A stretch of 8,850 bases of DNA from Candidatus Cloacimonadota bacterium (GTDB lineage: Bacteria; Cloacimonadota; Cloacimonadia; Cloacimonadales; JAFGVF01), in contig JAFGVF010000234.1 in assembly GCA_016938155.1 (NCBI GenBank), positions 1 through 8,850 on the forward strand. Direction: 5' to 3'. This document shows, piece after piece, positions 1-5,378 of this stretch. The notes under the pieces were generated by a model. It was not told the DNA's origin, searched no databases, and saw nothing but the letters and a program-made list of their open reading frames with translations. A program made the position numbers and the translations under genes. The first letter of the stretch is position 1; every line of letters starts with the position of its first letter.

Positions 1-761
1 ACCTCGTACAACCAAGTATCAACATTCCTGATGTAACGCCTTCGGGTATTGTAGATTTTGAAATACCGATTTGGACTTATGCTATCCAGGATACTGATGA
101 TATTAATGAGTATCAATTTGAGCTTACTTTTAACTCAGTGATATTAGATATATACGGGTATAAGGTTGAAGGTAGTATCACTGAAGAGTCTTTCGGAGAT
201 GTAACATTTACAGTGCTTTCCTCCGGAGTGATAGAGGTTAGTTGCGTTTGCAGCTCTCCAATCATAGCTGAAGAAGATAATAGTTTATTGATTACGCTTC
301 TTGCAGAAGCGAAATCTTTTGGCAGCAGTGCTGTTGACTTCACATACTTCAAGTATGATGATGTGGATGCCTATAGAATATCAGGAACAACAATCAACAT
401 TCCCTTTAAGCAAAACAAAGCTTATCTGAATATCTATAATGACAGGAATAGTAAGAACATCTTCAACCCTCGTCTTAATGAGAAGATTACAATAGTTTAC
501 GGAGCAGAGGTGAACGGCTCTATGTCAAACAGTAAGGTAAGGGTTCGTATCTATGATGCAATGGGACGACATCAGGCAACATTAGTGGATGAGAATATTA
601 TCAATTCACTAGGAACAGGAACCTTCTTATGGGACGGTAAAGCAACGAACCACAGATTACTACCTCCGGGGATGTATATTTGTCATGTAGAAGTCATTGA
701 TCGTAAAACAGGTGAGAAGAAAGAAACTACTCAGCCAATTGTTATATCAACGGAACTGTAA
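1..761 (+). CDS. Secreted protein, C-terminal part: cohesin-like domain followed by FlgD-like Ig domain (5' end outside window)
   Basis: The reading frame is open from base 3 to the TAA at 759-761, so 252 residues of a longer protein are visible; the GTG at 138 is internal, not a start. The first ~130 residues look like a cohesin-type beta-sandwich: an opening strand with INIPDV, a segment like FEIPIW, then YQFELTFNSVILDI, which resembles the cohesin 'f.l.YDp.vLe' strand, and a closing SGTTINI. From about nt 405 to the end is a FlgD-like Ig module, with VRVRIYDAMGR, GTGTFLWDGK, PPGMYICHVEV and the terminal PIVIS strand. Such C-terminal modules are common on large secreted or surface proteins of FCB bacteria and can act as sorting signals or stalks. 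The PorV/PorQ-like gene 11 bp downstream supports an outer-membrane or secretion setting. The FlgD-like call is firm, the cohesin-like call is moderate, and the full function is unknown because the N-terminus is missing. Confidence 0.8.
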   Translation, partial: LVQPSINIPDVTPSGIVDFEIPIWTYAIQDTDDINEYQFELTFNSVILDIYGYKVEGSITEESFGDVTFTVLSSGVIEVSCVCSSPIIAEEDNSLLITLLAEAKSFGSSAVDFTYFKYDDVDAYRISGTTINIPFKQNKAYLNIYNDRNSKNIFNPRLNEKITIVYGAEVNGSMSNSKVRVRIYDAMGRHQATLVDENIINSLGTGTFLWDGKATNHRLLPPGMYICHVEVIDRKTGEKKETTQPIVISTEL

Positions 762-772
762 GGGAGGATAAG

Positions 773-1612
773 ATGAAAAAGATAATACTAATAACTATAC
801 TTGCTGTGTCGCTTGTTTCTCTTTTCTCCATATTTGACGACTATGGTCCTTCTGCCAGAGCAAGAGCATTGGGTGGAGCATTTTACTCCATATCTGACGA
901 TGCTGATGCTGTTTTCTATAATCCTTCCGGTTTAGAGTATGCTCATAACGAAGTGATTATCAGTTATACCGATCTTTGGAATACCGGCTATAATGAACTT
1001 AAGAATATTGCCGTTTCCTATAAAATGGGAAAAGCCGGAACCATAGGACTTGGGGTTCAGATGTTTGATGTTACTTTTGAGGATGTAACGCTCCAATCAG
1101 AGCAAACTTACAGCATAAATCATGCTTTTACTCTGTTCAAGGATATTCATTCAGAAGCTACGATTGGTTATGGTGTCAATATCTACAGATTAAGCTTTGA
1201 TGAGCAGGATACTAAAGCTACTTTTGGGCTGAATATTGGTGCAATGGCGACTCTTCGCCAAAGAACTCGTTTAGGATTCTCTGTTTCAAATCTCAACAAT
1301 CCTAAGATTGGGGCTGAGAGTAAGGATGATTTACCACAGCTTATGGCTATCGGTTTATCCTATATCCCTTACGAAATGGTTACAACAAGCATTGAGATGA
1401 AGCAGGAGTTTGGAGGAGAAACATCTTTCATGAGTGGACTCGAAATTACTCCCGTCAAGGCTTTAACACTCAGAGCAGGTGTGCATAATAAACCGAATGT
1501 GATTACATTTGGAGCAGGCATAAATATGTTCAATGTACTTGTTGATTATGCCTACAACTCTCATGTTGCTCTAAATGGAACTCATCACATCGCTATTGGT
1601 TATAAGTTTTAA
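773..1612 (+). CDS. PorV/PorQ (UPF0164)-like outer-membrane beta-barrel protein
   Basis: A 279-residue protein with a signal peptide (KK, then a hydrophobic core, likely cut near residue 19). The family hallmark follows at residues 30-54: ARALGGAF, then SDDADAVFYNPSGL. The rest alternates short amphipathic strands, and the chain ends in YKF; a C-terminal phenylalanine is typical of outer-membrane barrels. In Bacteroidota, PorV is the shuttle/anchor component of type IX secretion and PorQ is a relative; in other FCB phyla similar proteins are widespread with unproven roles. The start is set by GGGAGG at 762-767, 5 bases before the ATG. The gene begins 11 bp after the cohesin/FlgD-Ig gene, so the two are probably one transcription unit and this barrel may help export or anchor that protein (inference). 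Family membership is clear; participation in secretion is not shown. Confidence 0.85.
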   Translation: MKKIILITILAVSLVSLFSIFDDYGPSARARALGGAFYSISDDADAVFYNPSGLEYAHNEVIISYTDLWNTGYNELKNIAVSYKMGKAGTIGLGVQMFDVTFEDVTLQSEQTYSINHAFTLFKDIHSEATIGYGVNIYRLSFDEQDTKATFGLNIGAMATLRQRTRLGFSVSNLNNPKIGAESKDDLPQLMAIGLSYIPYEMVTTSIEMKQEFGGETSFMSGLEITPVKALTLRAGVHNKPNVITFGAGINMFNVLVDYAYNSHVALNGTHHIAIGYKF

Positions 1613-1624
1613 AAGGAGCTTGTA

Positions 1625-1912
1625 ATGGCAAAAAACAGCAACAAAACTAACTGGTTACCAATGGTTTTGACTCTTGTTTCCACTTTTTGGGGTAACCTGA
1701 CTCGCGACCTTAATCATAACAGAAACATCAAGAAGATAGATAAAACCGCTGAGAAAGTCGAAGTTTGTGAACATCTGCTTGTCAAAGCAGAAAAGAAGCA
1801 AAACGAGATGAGAAAGATTATTGACGACTTGAAATCAAAACTATATATCAGTTGGGCAGTTCAGGCATTATTACTTCTGCTCATTCTGCTTAAAGTTTTT
1901 CAAGTTATATAG
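1625..1912 (+). CDS. Small hypothetical coiled-coil protein with C-terminal membrane segment
   Basis: A 95-residue protein I cannot assign to a family. It begins 12 bp after the PorV-like gene with a good ribosome binding site (AAAAGGAG at 1611-1618, 6 bases before ATG), so it is very likely real and co-transcribed. Residues 10-25 are hydrophobic and aromatic (WLPMVLTL...FWGNL). Residues about 33-70 are rich in K/E with spaced I/V/L and probably form a coiled coil. Residues about 73-95 form a strong transmembrane helix (AVQALLLLLILLKVF) that ends the protein. The arrangement suggests a tail-anchored inner-membrane protein with a cytoplasmic helical part, possibly an oligomeric accessory to the neighbouring envelope genes. 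That role is inference from position only. Confidence 0.7.
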   Translation: MAKNSNKTNWLPMVLTLVSTFWGNLTRDLNHNRNIKKIDKTAEKVEVCEHLLVKAEKKQNEMRKIIDDLKSKLYISWAVQALLLLLILLKVFQVI

Positions 1913-1925
1913 TTAACTATTAATG

Positions 1926-1943
1926 CAGGGGCTAATGTCCCTG
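1926..1943 (+). terminator. Weak hairpin between the small membrane gene and lemA
   Basis: CAGGGGC at 1926-1932 can pair with GTCCCTG at 1937-1943 (one G-T pair) around a TAAT loop, giving a 7-bp stem. No run of T follows, so it is at best a weak or Rho-assisted terminator or an mRNA-processing/stabilising hairpin in the 61-bp gap ahead of lemA. Confidence 0.3.
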
Positions 1944-1973
1944 ATATTCATCTTCAAGTAAAGTGAGGTATTA

Positions 1974-2567
1974 ATGAAAAAGAGTACAATAATTATCATT
2001 GTGATAGTAGCAGTAATATTATTATTTATCGGTTCCTTTGTATCGCGTTACAATCAAATGGTTAAAGCAAAAGTAGAGGTTGAGAATCAATGGTCACAGG
2101 TTGAGAATCAGTACCAGAGAAGATTCGATCTTATCCCTAATCTGGTGGAAACAGTTAAGGGTTATGCTGCCCATGAAAGCGAAACTCTGATTGCCGTTAC
2201 CGAAGCCCGATCTAAAGTCGGGGGTGTGGTTAATGCTGGTAATGTTATCAACGACCCACAGGCGTTTGCCAAGTTCCAGGAGATGCAAGCAGGTCTTAGC
2301 GGTGCTCTCCAACGCCTTATGGTGGTTGTTGAGAGGTATCCTGATTTGAAAGCAAACCAGAATTTCTTAGCTCTGCAGAGTCAGTTGGAAGGTACCGAGA
2401 ACAGAATCTCAGTCGCCCGTCGTGACTTCAATGAAGCTTCAAAACGCTACAATCAAATGATTGTTACTTTCCCGAACAACATCCTTGCAGGAATGTTCAA
2501 TCTGACTAAATTGGAGTTCTTCCAGGCTACTACTGGTGCTGAAGAAGCCCCTAAAGTACAATTCTAA
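1974..2567 (+). CDS. lemA: LemA family membrane protein
   Basis: A 197-residue protein with an N-terminal membrane helix (residues about 5-23) and a long helical domain matching the LemA family throughout. Diagnostic blocks are SRYNQMV near residue 24, QWSQVENQYQRRFDLIPNLV and VKGYAAHE in the first third, RYPDLKANQNFLALQSQLEG and ENRISVARRDFNE in the middle, then RYNQMIVTFPNN and a short tail ending APKVQF. Length is normal for the family. LemA proteins are anchored by the N-terminal helix with the helical bundle outside the cytoplasm; their biochemical role is poorly defined. The usual partner, a TPM/YgcG-type protein, is not next to it here. TGAGGT at 1964-1969 serves as the ribosome binding site, and a strong terminator follows directly. 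Confidence 0.95.
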   Translation: MKKSTIIIIVIVAVILLFIGSFVSRYNQMVKAKVEVENQWSQVENQYQRRFDLIPNLVETVKGYAAHESETLIAVTEARSKVGGVVNAGNVINDPQAFAKFQEMQAGLSGALQRLMVVVERYPDLKANQNFLALQSQLEGTENRISVARRDFNEASKRYNQMIVTFPNNILAGMFNLTKLEFFQATTGAEEAPKVQF

Positions 2568-2578
2568 TCAGTTTTAAC

Positions 2579-2612
2579 AAACCCGCAGGCTTGTCCTGCG
2601 GGTTTCTTTATT
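2579..2612 (+). terminator. Strong intrinsic (Rho-independent) terminator after lemA
   Basis: AAACCCGCAGG (2579-2589) pairs perfectly with CCTGCGGGTTT (2595-2605) around the 5-base loop CTTGT, followed by a T-rich tail (TTTCTTTATTT). This is a textbook terminator for lemA. It ends only a few bases before the lpxK start codon, so it also forms the leader of lpxK if transcription reads through. Confidence 0.9.
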
Positions 2613-2615
2613 TAT

Positions 2616-3656
2616 ATGGCAATTCAAACCTTCATCCACAAGCATCTCTATCATAAAACTATTATATCCGTTCTCTTATTTCCGCTTTCCCTGCCTTATA
2701 CCCTAATCGCATGGCTGAAAAGGAAGTTTCAGGCTTCAAGTGGCTGGGTGGCGGACATCCCGATAATCAGTGTCGGGAACATAGTGAGTGGTGGAACGGG
2801 GAAAACCCCTTTTACTGTCTTTCTGGCTAAGTATTTGCAGGGGCAGGGCAAGAAGGTGGCAGTGTCCCATCGTGGGTATAAAGGTGAATTTGAGAATATC
2901 CTGACAATCATCTCTACGCCTGACAAAATACTTCCCGAAGCCGAGAAAGCCGGCGATGAGGCACAATTGTTAGCTCATCTGCTCCCGGGCATACCCGTTA
3001 TTGCAGGTAGAAATAGAAAGAATGCCATCCGAATGCTGCTACGGAAATATCCTGAACTCGACTTTATTATTTTAGACGATTCTTTTCAGCATTTTGCGGT
3101 CAAACATACTCTTGATTTTGTTCTCTTTAAAACCGAAGACAGCATCGGGAACGGTTTTGTTCTTCCCGCAGGGATTCTCCGAGAAAATATCAGTGCCATC
3201 AAATCTGCCGATTGTCTGGTGTTTACCGGAAAAGGACGAGTTCCTGATTTTGCCCTTAAATCGGGAAAACCTCATCTGAAAGGCAATTATCAAGTAGTTA
3301 AGTTCTATTCTCAAGAAAAGAAGGAGATAAGTATGCAAGAGCTTAAGGACAGCAAGATTGCACTCATCTCCGCTCTGGGCAATCCTGTGTCGTTTGAAAG
3401 AACAATCATGGATTTAAGACTCAGTTACAGCAAACATTTCATCTTTCCTGATCATCATGCTTTCAGTAGTCCCGCAGAAATTGAGAAAGTACGCTCGGAA
3501 GTATTCTTAAATGGTATTAAGTACCTCATCACAACAGAAAAAGATTTCACCAAACTACAGAATTATCCTGAACTTCCCCTTGCCGTAATGGCTATTGAAT
3601 TTGTGCCGGAAGATGTTTCTGTCCTTCAGAAGTTATTGACAGAAACAATTAATTAA
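2616..3656 (+). CDS. lpxK: Tetraacyldisaccharide 4'-kinase (lipid A 4'-kinase)
   Basis: LpxK phosphorylates the 4' position of the tetraacyl disaccharide 1-phosphate to make lipid IVA in the Raetz pathway, at the inner face of the inner membrane. The 346 residues fit the family length. A hydrophobic N-terminal helix (about 15-32) precedes the P-loop GNIVSGGTGKTP (54-65). Then come SHRGYKG (84-90), GDEAQLLA (113-120), the catalytic-region DDSFQH (154-159), VLPAGILRE (172-180), FPDHHAF (277-283; its Asp-His matches the catalytic pair of the family) and TTEKD (306-310). All key motifs are present, so the enzyme is probably active and the organism makes lipid A. No Shine-Dalgarno is visible and the ATG lies 10 bases after the terminator stem of lemA. 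No other in-frame start would keep the N-terminal helix, so this start is still preferred. Confidence 0.95.
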   Translation: MAIQTFIHKHLYHKTIISVLLFPLSLPYTLIAWLKRKFQASSGWVADIPIISVGNIVSGGTGKTPFTVFLAKYLQGQGKKVAVSHRGYKGEFENILTIISTPDKILPEAEKAGDEAQLLAHLLPGIPVIAGRNRKNAIRMLLRKYPELDFIILDDSFQHFAVKHTLDFVLFKTEDSIGNGFVLPAGILRENISAIKSADCLVFTGKGRVPDFALKSGKPHLKGNYQVVKFYSQEKKEISMQELKDSKIALISALGNPVSFERTIMDLRLSYSKHFIFPDHHAFSSPAEIEKVRSEVFLNGIKYLITTEKDFTKLQNYPELPLAVMAIEFVPEDVSVLQKLLTETIN

Positions 3657-3728
3657 TTTCAAGCCTACTATTTACCTCCTTTTCCCTCCTATTATACAAT
3701 GTTTCCACAACTCGTATGTAATTGCACT

Positions 3729-3750
3729 TATTTAAACGCATATTTAAACG
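3729..3750. repeat. Tandem 10-bp repeat TATTTAAACG, 12-bp period
   Basis: TATTTAAACG occurs exactly at 3729-3738 and again at 3741-3750, separated by two bases. It lies in an AT-rich stretch just upstream of the 166-bp inverted-repeat element. It could be a protein-binding pair or AT-rich flank; nothing shows a function. Confidence 0.5.
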
Positions 3751-3761
3751 ATTAACTCCAT

Positions 3762-3927
3762 ATATTTCGTCAATACTCAATCCGGTCAAGACGCGATATT
3801 TTTCCGTTAATAAGTTGTCCACCACTTGTGGATAACTCGTGCCTCGCCACGGGAGGCCCACGGGTGGGTAACGGGTGACCGACGCGTGGGGCACGCGTCA
3901 TGATCGGATTGAGTATTGACGAAATAT
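3762..3927. repeat. 166-bp element bounded by 34-bp inverted repeats, GC-rich structured core (MITE-like or structured RNA)
   Basis: The arm 3762-3795 is the reverse complement of 3894-3927 at 32 of 34 positions; the outer 23 bp (3762-3784 against 3905-3927) are perfect. Between the arms lie further hairpins. GTTGTCCAC (3814-3822) pairs with GTGGATAAC (3828-3836). GCCTC pairs with GAGGC near 3841-3857. GACGCGTG (3881-3888) pairs perfectly with CACGCGTC (3892-3899). The core also has ACGGGTG repeats and is much richer in GC than the flanks. There is no transposase frame inside and no clear target duplication outside. The best descriptions are a miniature inverted-repeat element or a highly structured RNA; the sequence does not decide. 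Confidence 0.7.
3827..3835 (-). promoter_or_regulatory. Exact DnaA-box match inside the inverted-repeat element
   Basis: TGTGGATAA is the complement of the consensus DnaA box TTATCCACA. It is part of a small hairpin whose other arm (TTGTCCACC, 3815-3823) is a two-mismatch version. A single 9-mer match can occur by chance, and no dnaA, dnaN or other origin gene is in the window, so function is uncertain. Confidence 0.3.
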
Positions 3928-3955
3928 GGACGAAAAATTGGTGACGAAACATTGG
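3918..3955. repeat. Three iteron-like direct repeats GACGAAA-N-ATTGG
   Basis: Near-identical 12-13-mers follow one another: GACGAAATATGG (3918-3929), GACGAAAAATTGG (3929-3941) and GACGAAACATTGG (3943-3955). The first is part of the right arm of the 166-bp element. A fourth, looser copy (GACGAAAAAATTCATT) begins at 4242, just upstream of the first lipoprotein gene. Spacings of 11 and 14 bp are uneven for a classical iteron array. Confidence 0.5.
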
Positions 3956-4015
3956 GGTTAGCCGATTGGAGTTTCGGCTTCGGCTTGACCGGTGTAGCTC
4001 ATTAGTAGCGAGTAA

Positions 4016-4043
4016 GGTGTACGATTCCATGGTGTACAATTCC
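4016..4043. repeat. Short direct repeat GGTGTAC-R-ATTCC, 15-bp period
   Basis: GGTGTACGATTCC (4016-4028) and GGTGTACAATTCC (4031-4043) match at 12 of 13 positions. The second copy runs into the left arm of the nested inverted-repeat structure. Confidence 0.5.
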
Positions 4044-4124
4044 CCCAGCCTCCACTTTTAAGTGGGGGTTTGCGACCTCCACGATACACTTTTCCCCTCC
4101 AACTGAAGTTGGTGGCTGGGGGAA
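4040..4124. repeat. Nested inverted-repeat structure with two inner hairpins (REP/IS-end-like)
   Basis: The outer arms 4040-4053 (TTCCCCCAGCCTCC) and 4111-4124 are complementary at 13 of 14 positions. Inside, CCTCCACTT (4049-4057) pairs with AAGTGGGGG (4060-4068), and CCTCCAACT (4096-4104) pairs with AGTTGGTGG (4107-4115) with one mismatch. The inner hairpins share bases with the outer arms, so two alternative folds exist: one long stem or two small hairpins. The two hairpins read as diverged copies of each other (CCTCCAMYT), as in paired REP-type units. No transposase is nearby; it is probably a dispersed, non-autonomous repeat. Confidence 0.55.
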
Positions 4125-4239
4125 ACACCCAATAAAACATTGCTTTATTATAAACATTGTAGCTGATAAACTGAGGATAAAGGTGGCATAGTGCTTGAGC
4201 CGTCTCATATTAGGGATTCAATTAAATATCATATTAATG

Positions 4240-4268
4240 TTGACGAAAAAATTCATTAATTACTTAAT
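4240..4268 (+). promoter_or_regulatory. Possible sigma70-type promoter for the lipoprotein pair
   Basis: TTGACG (4240-4245, five of six to TTGACA) is followed after 17 bases by CTTAAT (4263-4268, four of six to TATAAT). It sits about 30 bp upstream of the first lipoprotein start in an AT-rich region. The match is reasonable, but chance matches are frequent in AT-rich DNA. Confidence 0.3.
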
Positions 4269-4285
4269 AGGCTATAAAAGTTTGA

Positions 4286-4292
4286 GAGGGAG
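4286..4292 (+). promoter_or_regulatory. Ribosome binding site that favours the start at 4301
   Basis: GAGGGAG lies 8 bases before the ATG at 4301 but only 2 bases before the ATG at 4295. Normal spacing therefore favours the second, in-frame ATG; the difference is two residues. Confidence 0.55.
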
Positions 4293-4300
4293 TTATGAGG

Positions 4301-5335
4301 ATGAGTTCAGATATATTGAAGCTATCGATGATAACCGGAATTCTTCGAATAACGGTTATTCTTATAAGTATGTTACTTCTGTCTTCTTGTCTCGAAAAAG
4401 AGATTTATAGGTGGAGTGATGATTGGGTAACAACAATGAATAACGATGGAACCAGTCTAAAATACATTTATAGGGATGCTTGGCAACCTTATTATGTTAC
4501 CGATTTTACCGATAATCTGAATGAGAAGGTTGTATGTCTTATTGATGATGGTGTGGTTTCAATGAATCCTGACGGTTCTGCCCCCGTTTTGATTATACCT
4601 GATATTGATCATATTTATGAGGTTAGCTGGGATAGGACAATGCTCCTTTTGGGTTATGATGAAGATATTTATATCGCCAGAGTTGATGGTACAGAGCTAT
4701 TGAATATTACCAATACTCCCAATACTGCTGAGAATTATGCCTCATTTTCAGCTGATGCAAGTAAGGTTGTTTATACTCAGATAATAACAAAACCGCAGAC
4801 TCAGCCCCTCAATGCACTAATTCTATATGATATTGAGACAGGTAAGGGTGTTTCTCTGTTTAGTGAAAGGTTTTCAACCGGTCTTTCAATAATGAATAAA
4901 CGCATGGTTAATGACTTGATTTTCTTTGAGAAAGCCTATACCGATGGAATATCAAAAAGTGGTGTTTATTGCTATGATTTAAGCAATGAAAGCATCTCTA
5001 TGGTTTATCAAGGGAAGACTGTCAGCTCGCTGGTGTCCAACTACTGTGATAAGCTATATTTTCCTGACAATGACTTACATTCAATAATTGAACTGGATAT
5101 TCCAAGCCTGAATACGACAGAAATATTTCATTATACCGACGAGTATTATTCTCAGTATCCGACTTTATCACTAAGCCCGACAGGTGTTGATTTGCTGGTT
5201 ACATTTAAGTACAATTACATCCTGAATCTGAATACATTGGATTACTGTCAATTGACCGGCTTTAGATCATCTGCTTCTTTTAATAGGATTGGGACTAAAA
5301 TTATCTGTCTATACTCACGGAGTTTCCCTGAATGA
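4301..5335 (+). CDS. Lipoprotein with TolB/PD40-like beta-propeller motifs (paralogue 1)
   Basis: About 344 residues from the ATG at 4301 (346 if the ATG at 4295 is used). A hydrophobic N-terminus ends in the lipobox LSSC (Cys at codon 4388-4390), so the mature protein is predicted to be lipid-anchored in the envelope. The body has repeated propeller-type motifs: WVTTMNNDGTSLKYI, VVSMNPDGSAP and IYIARVDGTELLNITNTP, the last followed by ASFSADASKVVYTQ. This matches the PD40 pattern 'IY..n.DGt...nLT..p...P.fSpDG..i.f'. The end, SFNRIGTKIICLYSRSFPE, repeats the sense of the same pattern. No catalytic residues are recognisable; propellers of this type usually bind proteins or glycans. It lies 43 bp before a clear paralogue and probably shares its mRNA. 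It is AT-rich and is preceded by a repeat field, so local duplication or acquisition is plausible. Confidence 0.8.
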   Translation: MSSDILKLSMITGILRITVILISMLLLSSCLEKEIYRWSDDWVTTMNNDGTSLKYIYRDAWQPYYVTDFTDNLNEKVVCLIDDGVVSMNPDGSAPVLIIPDIDHIYEVSWDRTMLLLGYDEDIYIARVDGTELLNITNTPNTAENYASFSADASKVVYTQIITKPQTQPLNALILYDIETGKGVSLFSERFSTGLSIMNKRMVNDLIFFEKAYTDGISKSGVYCYDLSNESISMVYQGKTVSSLVSNYCDKLYFPDNDLHSIIELDIPSLNTTEIFHYTDEYYSQYPTLSLSPTGVDLLVTFKYNYILNLNTLDYCQLTGFRSSASFNRIGTKIICLYSRSFPE

Positions 5336-5378
5336 TTTGATTCAGAATGGATGCTGTAAATTGTAAAAGGAATTAATT

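Larger units (their letters stand above)
3657..4294. other. 638-bp gene-free stretch filled with repeats and hairpins
   Basis: No open frame here has a ribosome binding site or recognisable protein content; the frames that exist run through repeats. It holds, in order: a T/C-rich patch after lpxK, a tandem TATTTAAACG pair, a 166-bp inverted-repeat element with GC-rich core, GACGAAA iteron-like repeats, a 15-bp-period GGTGTAC repeat, a nested inverted-repeat structure, and an AT-rich region ending in a possible promoter. The GC-rich block at about 3839-3899 contrasts sharply with its AT-rich surroundings. No lpxK terminator with a T tract was found. Confidence 0.75.

Noticed and set aside
3860..3890. 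Resemblance of the ACGGGTGGGTAACGGGTGA stretch to the 16S rRNA segment around ACGGGTGAGTAACGCGTG
   Set aside because: The similarity covers only a short GC-rich run, and the flanking bases do not follow the rRNA. It is more likely part of the structured core of the 166-bp element.
3762..3927. Retron-type msr-msd RNA, suggested by inverted repeats around a structured core
   Set aside because: No reverse transcriptase gene lies in the window and no effector is adjacent, so there is nothing to support a retron.
3979..4029. tRNA-like words: GGTGTAGCTCATTAGTAG, then GTACGATTCC, resembling the D-arm and T-arm of a tRNA
   Set aside because: The distance between them is too short for an anticodon arm, the D-stem does not pair properly (GCTC against GCGAG), and no 7-bp acceptor stem closes. 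It may be a chance match or a badly decayed tRNA fragment.
3649..4208. Four minus-strand open frames across the first repeat field (for example 3770-4039)
   Set aside because: They read through inverted repeats and hairpins, have no ribosome binding sites and show low-complexity, repeat-derived peptides.
4195..4410. 71-residue open frame overlapping the start of the first lipoprotein
   Set aside because: It has no ribosome binding site, overlaps the lipoprotein signal sequence in another frame and resembles no protein.
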